DNA of 64,000 nucleotides from CAVWDU01 sp963840725 (GCA_963840725.1 CAWIZY010000018.1:186001-250000); one strand, 5' to 3'. Shown: positions 1 to 9,036, numbered from the stretch's first letter. Made by a program: numbers and translations. Notes: a model not told the origin generated them from the sequence alone.

Positions 1-284
1 CCGAGGCAGTGCTCGTGCAACAACGCTTGTCTGAGCATCCTGCACCATTCCTCTCCGATCTGTCCCAGGTGGACAAAGACGCCATCCCGACCGTGTATTA
101 CAGTAAGCACGACTACACTGAGGGCGGCCGTTCAACGGTTGTCCTCAATAGCAAAGTGCTGGCAGCCGGTGACGTGGTCGGCAGTGGTTTGAGCGTCGAG
201 GAGGTGCTCAGTGATTCGGTGGTGCTGTCGCACCATGGGATACAGTTTCGCCTAAAGGCCCTGAACAGCTGGGTAAATCTCTGA
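1..284 (+). CDS. gspB: Type II secretion assembly protein GspB, C-terminal end (partial)
   Basis: The frame is open at the left edge (first full codon at position 3) and ends in TGA at 282-284, leaving about 93 residues. The visible part matches the GspB C-terminal domain in pattern: a short strand with YYSKHDY, then a GRSTVVLN turn, a GDVVGSGLSVEEV loop and a final hydrophobic strand ending in GIQFRLKAL. GspB family proteins sit in the inner membrane and periplasm and work with GspA in inserting the GspD secretin into peptidoglycan. The N-terminal membrane helix and any gspA partner lie outside the window. The assignment rests on this short domain alone. Confidence 0.72.
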   Translation, partial: EAVLVQQRLSEHPAPFLSDLSQVDKDAIPTVYYSKHDYTEGGRSTVVLNSKVLAAGDVVGSGLSVEEVLSDSVVLSHHGIQFRLKALNSWVNL

Positions 285-310
285 AATGAGGCGTCATCAG
301 GGGACTGCAG

Positions 311-1753
311 TCATGGCGCAAGAAGCAGATAGTCGCGCATGATCGCGAACAGGTCGGGTTGCTGGATATACGCGGGCACGCGATCTTTCCCCACTGCGTT
401 TGCGTACAGGGGCACGCTGGCTCCGGTATGTTCCTCCCAGACGAAATTGTTGGTAGCGTAATTGATCGACATGATGCTGCCTTCCGGGGTGATCAGGCGC
501 GCCAAACGGCCGGGCGTATAAACGGGTACCGGATACGCGTCGAACAGGCTCACTTCAGGAACCAGCTGCGCCGCATGTGAGTGATCCGCAGTGACTAACA
601 CCAGCGTGTTCGGGTGCTCGCGGGCGAAGTCAAGACTACTCTCCAGGGCTTCTTCGAGTTGTGCTACTTCGCCGATAGAGCCGCAGGGCAAACGCTCGTG
701 AGCCTGCTTGTCGATCGAGGCGGACTCAATCATCAGGAAAAACCCCCGCTGGTTGTCCCTGGAGAGGTGGGCCAGCGCGGCGTCGGTCATTGTGCGCAGG
801 CTGGGAACTTCTGCGGCGACAGGGTTGGCTTCGCAGGTCATCGGTTTTGGCAACGTGACCCCGCCCAGATAATCGTTGACCTGGTTGAGCAGGCTGGGTT
901 CCGGTTGTTCCGCGCCGCGGCCGCCAGCGCTCTGTAAACGCACCGGCAAGGTGCTGGGCGAGAACAAGCCAAGCAGTCGCAGAGGCGTTACCGCCGCCGC
1001 CAGCCCCTGCTTATCGTCTATGACCTTGAAACCGCGTGTTCTCGCTATGTCGATGAGGCTGCTATCGCTGGCCTCAGCCTTGTGCAGAAAGTGTTTGCTT
1101 CCACCACCCAGGATGACATCGAGATCCGAATCTACCAGCTGTTCGGCGATTGAGCCGCCGCCACCATTGGTCTTGAGGTGGCGGATGCATTCACCCAGAT
1201 AGATGTTGCGGTAGACCACTTTATTCATCTGCGACGGATTTTCGCAGCGTCGCAGGTTGACATGCGCGACGAATGCGGCCGGCGTGGCATCGGTCACGCT
1301 CGCCGTGGTTACCAGGCCGGTACGGTAACCCGCCTGTTCAGCCAGCTCGACGATATTGACGACTGAGTCGCCGCTGCCGGGCGCCGTACCAATGCGGCCG
1401 CGGCTGGTGACAATGCCAGTAGCCATGGAGCTGGCGGTGTTGGCGGAGTCAGAGACATACACAGGTTTGCCAGTGGCCTGATCTTCGGCTGCCAGCACCT
1501 GAACATTGGCCCGCAGCGGCAGCGTGTCCATGGTGAGGCGACCCTGCGACCCCTTGAGGTAATTGCGCGCGATGGTGATCTGGTGTTCCCCCATACCGTC
1601 GCCAATCAGCAGGATGACATGACGCGGCGCAGGGTCTGGCTGACCTGCAAGCATATTGTCTGCTGTCGTGCTTGCCGCGGCCGCTGCGGTGAAGGACAGG
1701 TTCGCGATGACGGTGACGACGAACGATGGTGCCAACAGGGTCGTGAACTGCAT
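311..1753 (-). CDS. phoA: Alkaline phosphatase, PhoA family, exported
   Basis: Predicted 480-residue periplasmic alkaline phosphatase that releases phosphate from organic monoesters. The start is set at the ATG at 1753 because it begins a typical signal peptide (hydrophobic core, Ala-rich cleavage zone near residue 27); the frame stays open 35 codons further upstream, but that extension does not look like a leader. PhoA features are visible: metal-binding IGDGMG near residue 52, nucleophile Ser in SDSANTASSMATG near residue 103, the DATPAAFVAHV segment, ESASIDKQAH, TADHSHAAQ, and a C-terminal EEHTGA. Paired cysteines fit a periplasmic fold. It is convergent with gspB and points away from the ammonium transporter relic. 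I see no clear Pho box. Exopolyphosphatase lies nearby, but a shared phosphate role is only suggestive. Confidence 0.9.
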   Translation of the reverse strand: MQFTTLLAPSFVVTVIANLSFTAAAAASTTADNMLAGQPDPAPRHVILLIGDGMGEHQITIARNYLKGSQGRLTMDTLPLRANVQVLAAEDQATGKPVYVSDSANTASSMATGIVTSRGRIGTAPGSGDSVVNIVELAEQAGYRTGLVTTASVTDATPAAFVAHVNLRRCENPSQMNKVVYRNIYLGECIRHLKTNGGGGSIAEQLVDSDLDVILGGGSKHFLHKAEASDSSLIDIARTRGFKVIDDKQGLAAAVTPLRLLGLFSPSTLPVRLQSAGGRGAEQPEPSLLNQVNDYLGGVTLPKPMTCEANPVAAEVPSLRTMTDAALAHLSRDNQRGFFLMIESASIDKQAHERLPCGSIGEVAQLEEALESSLDFAREHPNTLVLVTADHSHAAQLVPEVSLFDAYPVPVYTPGRLARLITPEGSIMSINYATNNFVWEEHTGASVPLYANAVGKDRVPAYIQQPDLFAIMRDYLLLAP

Positions 1754-1896
1754 AGAGATGACTCGTATTGATAGCGCATTGGCTGGACACCGAATCTGGC
1801 CCGAACCAAACCACTGTGATAGCACAACCCGGAAGTTCTTGTAAACGTCCGAGTCCACGTGCAGTGTCCCTCGCGACTGGCAGCGTTGGAGTCCGC

Positions 1897-2261
1897 AGCG
1901 CCGATACCGCCTGGATACTGACCTCGACTGCCCTGGTTTTGTTTATGACCTTGCCGGGTTTGTCACTGTTTTACAGCGGTCTTGTTCGGGTCAAGAACGT
2001 GCTGTCCGTTTTGATGCAGTGTTTTGCTCGACACAACTGGGTATTCTCAGTGGCAATGGCTTTTCGGACGGTATTTCCAGAATCGGCGGTCAATTGACCG
2101 TGCAGGCGCCCGGTGTACTTGCTACCGGCGTTTACGTCGCAGTGACGGGCGGGATGATTCTCAAATCTGCGGATCTGATGATCGGGCTGCGGGTGGATGA
2201 TGAGGAGGAAACACAGGGTCTGGATCTGGTGCTACAGGATGAACGCGGGTACGATTTATAG
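1897..2261 (+). pseudogene. Ammonium transporter (Amt/AmtB) relic with large internal deletion
   Basis: Two Amt pieces are joined in different frames. Positions 1897-2028 (frame 1) encode the first Amt membrane helix region, SADTAWILTSTALVLFMTLPG followed by LSLFYSGLVRVKNVLS. Positions 2043-2261 (frame 3) encode the last helix and tail: GNGFSDG, QLTVQAPGVLATGVYVAV, then IGLRVDDEEETQGLDL and ERGYDL. Known Amt proteins have roughly 400 residues, so about 280 central residues, including the gate and the twin-His pore, are missing, and the frame also changes at the junction near 2030-2043. It cannot encode a working channel. No glnK is next to it. A deletion in the genome and a mis-assembly are both possible. 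Confidence 0.85.
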
Positions 2262-2295
2262 ACTGCGTTATTGAGCAGGCCTGGAGAGGCTGCGC

Positions 2296-3864
2296 TCAAC
2301 TGAATTTGAATTTCTGATCCAGTCGCGCAAGCACCTGCTGCTCCCGTTTTAATTCCTGGGCGGTCAGCGGGTGTTGCTCCAGCCAGCCCTCAGGAAAGTT
2401 CAGGGTGAGTGCCCGGTCTTTGGCGGTGATCGAAAAGTCCGGCAGGCGCTGGAGTTGTTCGACGTATTTGAAACTTGTCGCGAGACGAAAAAGCGTCAGT
2501 AGATACTTCATTCTCGGGTGTTCCGCTGTGGGGATCAGCCCCAACAGTTCATCGGGCAATTTGCCACGATGACCGTTAGCAAGAACAGCCAGCTGTTCTT
2601 GCTCTTCCTGAGAAAAACCGGGCAGGTCGGCATTGCGCAACAGGTAGGCCGAGTGTCTGTTGAAGTTTTTGTGAGCGATTGCCATGCCGATTTCGTGGGT
2701 ACAGGCAGCCCAGTGCAATAGCTCCCAGTCGCCAGCATTCAGCTCCCAGCTTTTACTGCTGCCTTCGAACAGCGTTCGCGCGCGGCGTTCTACAATCGCG
2801 GCTGTATCAGCGTCGACCGAGTAACGCTGCATCAGTGCATTCACCGTGCGCTCCCGCACGTCCTCATGGCTGAGTCTACCCATCAGGTCGTAGATAACGC
2901 CCTCACGCAGGGCACCGGGCGAGGTGCGCATGTGATCGATGTCGAGCACGTCGAACAGGGCGCGGGTAATCGCTACCCCGGGCAAGATGACATTGCGGCG
3001 CTGTTCGCTGAGACCGTCCAGGCTGATGTCGTCCATTTTTTTGAATTTGAGCAGGGTTTTTTCGAGCTTTACCAGCCCGTCACGGGTGATCCCGCCGTCG
3101 CTCATGCCATGCAAGTCCAGCACCGCCTCGATTGACTTCAGGGTGCCAGAGGAGCCCACGCACTCGGCCCAGTTGCCCGGACGAAAACTGTGCCGGATCT
3201 GTGACAGCTCCAGGCAGGCCTGATCATAGGCCTGCCTGAAACTGGATTTGCTGATCTTGCCCTTGGGAAAGCAGTCCCGGCCGTAGGAAACACAGCCCAT
3301 CTGCAAGCTATCCAGATGCTGCGGTTCGAAGCGCTGGCCGATGATCAACTCGGTGCTGCCGCCGCCGATATCGATGACCAGGCGCGAGTTCGCGTCATCC
3401 GCCAGGGTATGGGCCACACCCAGATACACCAGACGGGCCTCCTCCCGGCCGTAGATTACATCCACTTTGGTGCCCAGAATACGTTTGGCGGGCCCGGTGA
3501 ATTCACTGCGGTTCTGTGCCTGGCGAAGCGCGTTGGTGCCGACCGCACGCACTCTTTCAGTGGCTACATGCTCCAGTAACTGGGCAAAGCGCGCCAGGCA
3601 ATCCAGACCGCGCTCGATGGCTTCGGGGGTCAGGCGTTCGTTTTCCAGCCCCGCACCCAGTTGCACTTTTTCAGCCAGCGCTTCCACTGGACGCATCTCG
3701 CCGTGTTCAACTTTGGCGATGATCAGGTGGAAAGAATTGCTGCCCAGGTCAATGGCAGCCAACAGGCTGCCGTCTGCGAGAGGTGGTGAGTGCTTGTCCA
3801 AGGGGGTCGCGTTCCTGCGGTGGTAATAAGTATCTATGGTAAAACATTCGCTGCAGACTCGCAC
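2296..3864 (-). CDS. ppx: Exopolyphosphatase (Ppx/GppA family)
   Basis: About 500-residue phosphatase of the actin-like ATPase fold that releases phosphate from polyphosphate ends. The sequence shows the Ppx N-terminal motif AAIDLGSNSFHLIIAKVEHG, the GREEARLVYLGV stretch, the phosphate-2 motif VIDIGGGSTELIIG, and GSSGTLKSIEAVL. A C-terminal HD-like helical region with CTHEIGMAIAH follows, favouring the long Ppx form over short GppA forms. The start is uncertain: GTG at 3864 directly follows the alr stop, but the conserved protein begins around a TTG at 3801 (LDKHSPP), and the first 21 codons look untranslated. It is the last gene of the tight minus-strand run from the DUF1445 gene, so it may be co-transcribed with alr. 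Confidence 0.92.
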   Translation of the reverse strand: MRVCSECFTIDTYYHRRNATPLDKHSPPLADGSLLAAIDLGSNSFHLIIAKVEHGEMRPVEALAEKVQLGAGLENERLTPEAIERGLDCLARFAQLLEHVATERVRAVGTNALRQAQNRSEFTGPAKRILGTKVDVIYGREEARLVYLGVAHTLADDANSRLVIDIGGGSTELIIGQRFEPQHLDSLQMGCVSYGRDCFPKGKISKSSFRQAYDQACLELSQIRHSFRPGNWAECVGSSGTLKSIEAVLDLHGMSDGGITRDGLVKLEKTLLKFKKMDDISLDGLSEQRRNVILPGVAITRALFDVLDIDHMRTSPGALREGVIYDLMGRLSHEDVRERTVNALMQRYSVDADTAAIVERRARTLFEGSSKSWELNAGDWELLHWAACTHEIGMAIAHKNFNRHSAYLLRNADLPGFSQEEQEQLAVLANGHRGKLPDELLGLIPTAEHPRMKYLLTLFRLATSFKYVEQLQRLPDFSITAKDRALTLNFPEGWLEQHPLTAQELKREQQVLARLDQKFKFS

Positions 3865-4950
3865 TCACTGGCTGCCAATCACCCGAGGAGTCCTGGCGGG
3901 CATTCGGGTGGTCAGTTCGTAGCCGATAGTGCCCGCCTGAGCGGCCACCTCGTTCACCGACAGTGCCTCCCCCCACAGAATGACCTCGTCTCCGATTGCT
4001 ACAGCTGGGACGTCGGTGACATCCACAGTGATCATATCCATGGAAACACGACCTGCAAGCGGCACCCGTTGCCCCCGGATCAGTACGGGTGTGCCGTTGG
4101 CCGCCAGTCGAGGGTAGCCGTCGCCATAGCCGATGGTCACTGTGGCGATGCGTGACTCTCGCTGAGCCTGCCAGGTAGCGCCGTAGCCCACGGTTTCGCC
4201 AGCGGCGACTGTGCTGACGGATATGACAGCGGAGTACAGGGTCATGACCGGCTGCAGCGCTGCCGCAGCCGGTAGCGGACAGGACATGGGGGAGTTGCCG
4301 TACAACATATAACCGGGTCTGACCCAGTCATAGTGCGCCTGCGCCCAGCCTATCACGCCGGCGGAGTTGGCAGCGCTGCGCTGTCCGGACAGGTTTTCTG
4401 TCGCGGCTTCGAAGCAGCGAATCTGACGCGGCGTCTGGTCGCTTTCGAGATCATCCGCGGAGGCGAAATGGGTGCTGAGCACCAGAGTATCGCAGGCTGC
4501 CGCGCAGGCAAGAATACGGCGGTGATAGACGCTGGCCAAACTCGGATCGATTCCCAGGCGGTGCATGCCAGTGTCAATTTTAAGCCAACACTGCACGGGT
4601 GCGGGCAGGCGGGCCTCCTCGAGCCAACGCAACTGGGATTCGTTATCGATGGTGATCCAGAAACCCAGCTCTGCGGCGAGGTCCAGCTCGGCGGCTTCGA
4701 ACACGCCCTCCATTAGCAGGATAGGGCCGACAATGCCTGCATCGCGCAGTTCGATAGCCTCCTCAATGCAGGCCACCGCAAGGCCATTGGTCAAGGGCGC
4801 CAGTACCCCGGCTATGCGCACCGCGCCATGGCCGTAGGCGTTGGCCTTCACCACAGCCATGATTCGGGAAGCGGGGGCCAGCTCGCGAATCACCGCTACG
4901 TTTTTGCGCAGCGCCGACAGGTTGAGCTCTGCTCGATTGGGTCTGGCCAT
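3865..4950 (-). CDS. alr: Alanine racemase
   Basis: PLP-dependent interconversion of L- and D-alanine, 361 residues, the usual length. The PLP lysine lies in VVKANAYGHG near residue 34. The second catalytic residue, a Tyr, is in ETVGYGATW, and the RVSMDMITVDV segment is typical. The ATG overlaps the stop of the upstream aminotransferase gene (TGATG), so translation is probably coupled. In this setting the enzyme would feed or drain the D-alanine used by the neighbouring D-amino acid aminotransferase, a catabolic DadX-like role. It could also be the cell's only racemase for peptidoglycan, which this window cannot decide. Confidence 0.95.
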   Translation of the reverse strand: MARPNRAELNLSALRKNVAVIRELAPASRIMAVVKANAYGHGAVRIAGVLAPLTNGLAVACIEEAIELRDAGIVGPILLMEGVFEAAELDLAAELGFWITIDNESQLRWLEEARLPAPVQCWLKIDTGMHRLGIDPSLASVYHRRILACAAACDTLVLSTHFASADDLESDQTPRQIRCFEAATENLSGQRSAANSAGVIGWAQAHYDWVRPGYMLYGNSPMSCPLPAAAALQPVMTLYSAVISVSTVAAGETVGYGATWQAQRESRIATVTIGYGDGYPRLAANGTPVLIRGQRVPLAGRVSMDMITVDVTDVPAVAIGDEVILWGEALSVNEVAAQAGTIGYELTTRMPARTPRVIGSQ

Positions 4951-5807
4951 CAGAAATCGTATTTGTGCGCTGTATAGAGGGTCTGCGCCGCCAGCCAGAC
5001 ATCGCCGACTTCGCCATCACCCACGGCCTGGCCATCTACCTCCACCACGGGCGCCACCTCCTTGCTGGAACTGGAGATCCATACCTCGTCGGCATCGCGG
5101 AGCTCAGCCAGTGTGACCACACGCTCCTCCACCGCAATACTGCTCTCGCGGCGCAGGATCGCCAGGAGCATCAGCCGGGTAATACCGGGCAGCTTCTGGT
5201 GATCCAGCGCCGGTGTGGCGACAGTGCCATTCTTGACGACAAAGACGTTACAGGCGGCGGCTTCTGTTATCTCGCCCAGCGTGTTGTAAAGAATGGTCTC
5301 GTTGTTCCCCTGCGCGTGGCCAAACTGATAGTGCATTACGTTGCCCAACAACGCGGTGGACTTGATGTGACAGCGTTTCCAGCGCAGGTCTTCTGCCGTG
5401 GAGACGCGAAAGGTCTGAGCCGCTTCTTTGCTCGGCACCGGTGCCGGGGGAATCTTAAAAGCAAAGGCATATACCGTAGGCTCCAACCCGGTTGGGTAGG
5501 CATGAGAGCGCTGCATATCCGCGCCGCGGCTAACATGAAAGTAGATGCCCAGATTGCCGCCGCCATTGCGTGCGACCAGTTGCCGGGTAATTTCACGCCA
5601 TAGCGCCTCGTCTACTCGCAGCCCGATCTCGAGGGCGTCCAGGCCGTTCTGCATTCGTTCCAGGTGGGGGCCAAAACCCACCAGTTTGCCGTTGTAGGTG
5701 GGTATGACCTCATAGATGCCATCGCCGAACAGGAAACCCCGGTCCATCGGAGAGATGCGCGCTTCGCTCATCGGCATATAATCGCCGTTCAAGTACACTG
5801 TGCTCAT
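4950..5807 (-). CDS. dat: D-amino acid aminotransferase (class IV, PLP)
   Basis: A 285-residue fold-type IV aminotransferase. The start MSTVYLNGDYMPMSEA and RGFLFGDGIYEVIP are typical of the D-alanine aminotransferase/BCAT group. The PLP lysine is in RCHIKSTALLGNV; the KS..LLGNV form is that of D-amino acid aminotransferases. The reaction would be D-alanine + 2-oxoglutarate to pyruvate + D-glutamate, in either direction. Its Shine-Dalgarno (AGGAG, 9 bases before ATG) overlaps the end of the DUF4392 gene, and its stop overlaps alr. That position between alr and a D-glutamate cyclase-like gene supports D specificity. The closest alternatives, branched-chain aminotransferase and 4-amino-4-deoxychorismate lyase, fit the context less well. 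Confidence 0.88.
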   Translation of the reverse strand: MSTVYLNGDYMPMSEARISPMDRGFLFGDGIYEVIPTYNGKLVGFGPHLERMQNGLDALEIGLRVDEALWREITRQLVARNGGGNLGIYFHVSRGADMQRSHAYPTGLEPTVYAFAFKIPPAPVPSKEAAQTFRVSTAEDLRWKRCHIKSTALLGNVMHYQFGHAQGNNETILYNTLGEITEAAACNVFVVKNGTVATPALDHQKLPGITRLMLLAILRRESSIAVEERVVTLAELRDADEVWISSSSKEVAPVVEVDGQAVGDGEVGDVWLAAQTLYTAHKYDF

Positions 5808-5813
5808 GGTGTC

Positions 5814-6674
5814 TTACTCCTGTCCGTTCGACCCGACCTCCGAGAACCCCGTTAGCCGTCGCAGTTCCCGGATGACGCTGGCACCTTCGGTGAGAGGCAG
5901 GCCATCTTCGGTCAGTGTGTTTTCGCGGGTAACGCCGTCGACGCTGCCGCGGGCGGAAAGAAACTGCAGGATGGACAAAGGCGAAATCGCCCCCAGTAAA
6001 TCCTGTCCGGACCAATAGCCCAGCAGACTGATCAACCCGTAGGCGCCCCAGTTAGATACGTCGGCCACCAGCAGTTCATTGCAGGTGGTGCCAGAACCAG
6101 GTATGTCCAGTTCGGCAATCAACTCGCTGATATTGCCCATGCCGATTTCATTGCCGCCGTCACCGATGGCAATGGTGGGGCAGGGTGCCAGCGCAAGAAA
6201 TGGATCGAAGATAGCACTGTCATCGCTGATGTCCTCGCCCCGCATATTGTAGTAACAGCCGTCGCTATTGATCCCCGGGTGTTCAATCGAAAGCACCACG
6301 GTGGGTTTTAGTTCGTCCAGTGCCTTCACTGCCTCCTGTTCGGCTGCGGGCAGGGTCCGGGCGCAGAGCGGAAGCACCCGGAATCGTTCTTCTAACGCAG
6401 TGCAGAGGGGCGGTCCGCTTGCCAGCCAGGGCTCGCCGCCCAGGGTTTCAAGCGCTTCGTATAAGGCAATCGCTCCCAATGGACCGTCGGTTTCAAAGGT
6501 GCCTGCAACCGGAAACCCGGTGCCGATCAACACCCGTTGGCCGTTACTTCGCAGTGTTTGTGCACCGCGCAGATAGTAACCGGGTGTGAGGGCAGCGCCA
6601 GCGAGTTGCATCTGCCGCGGGTTGCGCGATACCAGCAGGGCCTCTATGGCCTGACTGAGTTCAGCATCGTTCAT
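5814..6674 (-). CDS. DUF4392 protein, C-terminal-half homologue of D-glutamate cyclase
   Basis: A 286-residue soluble protein. The pattern GTGFPVAGTFETDGPLGAIAL, a VVLSIEHPG strand, YNMRGEDISD, and the signature IAIGDGGNEIGMGNI are those I associate with DUF4392. This is the domain that forms the C-terminal half of mammalian DGLUCY, which converts D-glutamate to 5-oxo-D-proline. The ATG overlaps the pxpC stop by four bases (ATGA), so it is coupled to the oxoprolinase genes, and the aminotransferase follows six bases after its stop. The inferred role is D-glutamate cyclisation, possibly together with the DUF1445 protein at the head of the operon. Biochemical function is not proven for the bacterial single-domain form. 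Confidence 0.8.
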   Translation of the reverse strand: MNDAELSQAIEALLVSRNPRQMQLAGAALTPGYYLRGAQTLRSNGQRVLIGTGFPVAGTFETDGPLGAIALYEALETLGGEPWLASGPPLCTALEERFRVLPLCARTLPAAEQEAVKALDELKPTVVLSIEHPGINSDGCYYNMRGEDISDDSAIFDPFLALAPCPTIAIGDGGNEIGMGNISELIAELDIPGSGTTCNELLVADVSNWGAYGLISLLGYWSGQDLLGAISPLSILQFLSARGSVDGVTRENTLTEDGLPLTEGASVIRELRRLTGFSEVGSNGQE

Positions 6675-7609
6675 GAGTGTCGCTCCGGCAGCATCTGGCG
6701 GCGTCGAAAACTGGCGGCGAGATGCAGTGCGTTGTGGGCGGCGTGTGGTGTAATGGCAGCAAAGTGAACGACACCACCGGGCCGCAGCTGAGCCAGACGC
6801 GCGGCGTCAAGGGACAGGGTGGAGCCGATCTTCGGGTAACCCCCTATAGTCTGGCGGTCGTTGAGCAGCACGATGGGCTGGCCGTCGGCTGGTATTTGTA
6901 TCGCCCCGTGACATATGCCTTCCGAGAGCATGCTGTCCAGCTCACAGTGAATGGCGGGGCCCTCGAGACGATAGCCCATGCGGTCACAGCGATCGGTGAC
7001 GGTAAATGCATGACTGAAGAACCGGCGCTGATCCAGACGGCTGAAGAAGTGTTGCTGGTAGCCGGGTACGACCCGCACGGTGATCTGGTCCTGATAGCGG
7101 GGCTGGCGAAACAGCGGCAAATACAGGCGTTTTCTGCTGTGTACCTCATCGCAGTCCAGACGGTCGCCGGCCTGCAGTTTGCCGCCGTTCAGTCCGCCTA
7201 TCTTCTCTCGCATCACCGTAGCCGTGCTGCCAAAGCTGGGCGCGACCTTGAAGCCGTTGGCGACTCCCAGGTAGTTGCGGCAGCCGTGCCTGGAAAACCC
7301 CAGAGCAAGCGTCTGTCCTGCCAGTAGAGGGTGGACTTCCCATAGCGAGCGGTCGGCTCCGTCGATTTGCAATGGCGTGTCTGCCCCGGTGACGCAGACG
7401 AAACTGTCGACCTGGGCCTGTAACTGCAACCCGCCGAAGCTGACTTCCAGGCAACTGGCTCCCGGATTGTTGCCCAGCAGCCGGTTGCAATACTCGAAGG
7501 CCTCGCCATCCAATGGCCCGCCGGTCGTGAGACCGATACGGTTCTTGCCATAGCGGCCACCGTCCTGGAGCAGGCTGAGAATCCCCGGTTGGAGGATTTG
7601 CAGGCTCAT
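6671..7609 (-). CDS. pxpC: 5-oxoprolinase subunit C (KipA/PxpC family)
   Basis: A 312-residue member of the biotin-dependent-carboxylase-like KipA family, one of three subunits of prokaryotic ATP-dependent 5-oxoprolinase, which opens 5-oxoproline to glutamate. Typical features are the N-terminal ILQPGILSLLQDGGRYG and GLTTGGPLDGEAFEYCN, the central CRNYLGVANGF, the FTVTDRCDRMGYRLEGP segment, and C-terminal EGICHGAIQIPADGQPIVL with LNDRQTIGGYPKIG. The ATG overlaps the pxpB stop and its own stop overlaps the DUF4392 start, so all are in one transcript. Older annotations call this family urea amidolyase or allophanate hydrolase subunit 2; the adjacent pxpA and pxpB settle it as oxoprolinase. Confidence 0.93.
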   Translation of the reverse strand: MSLQILQPGILSLLQDGGRYGKNRIGLTTGGPLDGEAFEYCNRLLGNNPGASCLEVSFGGLQLQAQVDSFVCVTGADTPLQIDGADRSLWEVHPLLAGQTLALGFSRHGCRNYLGVANGFKVAPSFGSTATVMREKIGGLNGGKLQAGDRLDCDEVHSRKRLYLPLFRQPRYQDQITVRVVPGYQQHFFSRLDQRRFFSHAFTVTDRCDRMGYRLEGPAIHCELDSMLSEGICHGAIQIPADGQPIVLLNDRQTIGGYPKIGSTLSLDAARLAQLRPGGVVHFAAITPHAAHNALHLAASFRRRQMLPERHS

Positions 7610-8290
7610 GACAGATCGCCTCCCAACTGCAGGTAACGGCTTTTATCAATGGGTTCGAACCGAACCCGATCCCCGACAGCAACAGGCATGATAGGTTTGC
7701 GGGCGGGGTTGAACATCTCCACCGGGCAGCGTCCGATCAAGTTCCAGCCGCCCGGAGAGGTTGCCGGATAGACGGCTGTCTGGCGGTCGGCGATGGCCAC
7801 TGAACCGCGGGGCACCTGCAGCCTGGGCGTCGCCAGGCGGGGACGGGCAATCCGGGAGTCAACCTGGCCCAGATAGGCGAACCCGGGGGCAAAGCCAATG
7901 GCATAGACACGGTATTCAGTGCCACAGTGCAGATCTATGACTGCTTCCACCGACAGTTCTGCGGCCATTGCCAGCGACTCCAGGTCTGCGCCGGCCTCGC
8001 TCCCGTAGTAAACCGGCAGCACCACCTCGCGACCATCGCTGATGGCAGCCTCAGGCAGGTCGGGCCAGCGCCTTACGCACCCGGTGCCCTGCGCTCAGGT
8101 GATCGGTGAGCATGGCGTCATAGATAATCAGCACAGAGGCGTAGGAGGGCACCAGATCCACCAGGTCTTCGGCAAGAGCCGCCTCAATGGCTGTGGTAGC
8201 CGCCTGAACCCGGGCCGATATACTGGGGTCGGCTTCGGTACCCAGCCAGAGCATCAGGGCGTTCTCGCCGGCACTGTGCAGTTCGATCAC
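7606..8290 (-). pseudogene. pxpB: 5-oxoprolinase subunit B (KipI/PxpB family), frameshifted
   Basis: Two frames together give a full KipI-family protein of about 227 residues. The N-terminal part starts at GTG 8290 (VIELHSAGENALMLWLG) and stops at 8051. The rest continues in the next frame as PEAAISDGREVVLPVYYGSE and contains the family's core YAIGFAPGFAYLG, PRGSVAIADRQTAVYPATSP and GGWNLIGRCP. Removing one base from the GGG run at 8062-8064 joins them cleanly as VRKALADLPEAA, so this is a single-base insertion or a sequencing error. The gene sits three bases after pxpA and overlaps pxpC by four bases. If the shift is real, the oxoprolinase would lack a required subunit. Confidence 0.88.
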
Positions 8291-8293
8291 AGT

Positions 8294-9025
8294 TCAGTTG
8301 CCATCGACAAGGGCGCGAATAGCGGTGATGGCTTGCACACCTTCTACATTGTCACCGTGTACACAGAGCGTATCGGCAGCGATCGTGAGGGCTTTGCCTG
8401 ATTGGGTGGTGACCGTGCCATTTGCCAACAAGCTCTCGACCTGGGCGAGCATGCGTTGCCTGTCATGCACTGCACCCGGGGCACTACGCGCTACCAGACG
8501 CCCGGCGTCATCGTAACAGCGGTCGGCGAATGCCTCAAAAACGAGGCTGATCCCTGCCTCCCGGGCCTCCGCCCGGTGCGCGTCTGCGTCTGCAGTAGCT
8601 TGCAGCACAAGGGGCAATGGCAAATGATAGCTGGCGATGGCCTGCATGACCGCCGCTCTGACTTCAGGTTTTGCCATCATGTCGTTGTAGAGGGCTCCGT
8701 GGGGTTTAACATAGGCTGGCTCCAGACCGCAGCTGCGCGCCATGCCCTCAAGTGCCGCCACCTGGTAGTGCAGGGCGGCGCTCAGCTCTTCGGGACTGAG
8801 GTTCATTGAACGCCGCCCAAAACCCACCAGGTCGGGGTAGGCGGGGTGGGCGCCGACCTGCACCTGGTGGCGTGCCGCCAGCGACAGCGTCGCACGCATA
8901 GTCAACGGGTCGCCGGCGTGAAACCCACAGGCGACATTGGCCTGGTCAATGTGGGGCATCACATCAGCGTCCCGGCCCATGGACCAGCTGCCGTAACTCT
9001 CCCCCAGATCGCAATTAAGCAACAT
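8294..9025 (-). CDS. pxpA: 5-oxoprolinase subunit A (LamB/YcsF family)
   Basis: A 243-residue LamB/YcsF protein, subunit A of the PxpABC 5-oxoprolinase. Characteristic stretches are the N-terminal LLNCDLGESYGSW, IDQANVACGFHAGDP, VGAHPAYPDLVGFGRR, YVKPHGALYNDM, EAFADRCYDDAGRLV and the C-terminal CVHGDN. Conserved His and Asp residues in these motifs fit a metal-binding TIM-like barrel. The ATG at 9025 has a GAGAGG-like ribosome site about eight bases upstream. It lies 11 bases after the DUF1445 gene and three bases before pxpB. The order pxpA-pxpB-pxpC next to a DUF1445 gene resembles the Bacillus subtilis ycsF-ycsI-kipI-kipA neighbourhood. Confidence 0.95.
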   Translation of the reverse strand: MLLNCDLGESYGSWSMGRDADVMPHIDQANVACGFHAGDPLTMRATLSLAARHQVQVGAHPAYPDLVGFGRRSMNLSPEELSAALHYQVAALEGMARSCGLEPAYVKPHGALYNDMMAKPEVRAAVMQAIASYHLPLPLVLQATADADAHRAEAREAGISLVFEAFADRCYDDAGRLVARSAPGAVHDRQRMLAQVESLLANGTVTTQSGKALTIAADTLCVHGDNVEGVQAITAIRALVDGN

Positions 9026-9036
9026 AATGCCGCCTC

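Noticed and set aside
7641..7670. tRNA T-arm-like GGTTCGAAC near 7650
   Set aside because: It lies inside pxpB coding sequence and the rest of a tRNA cloverleaf is missing.
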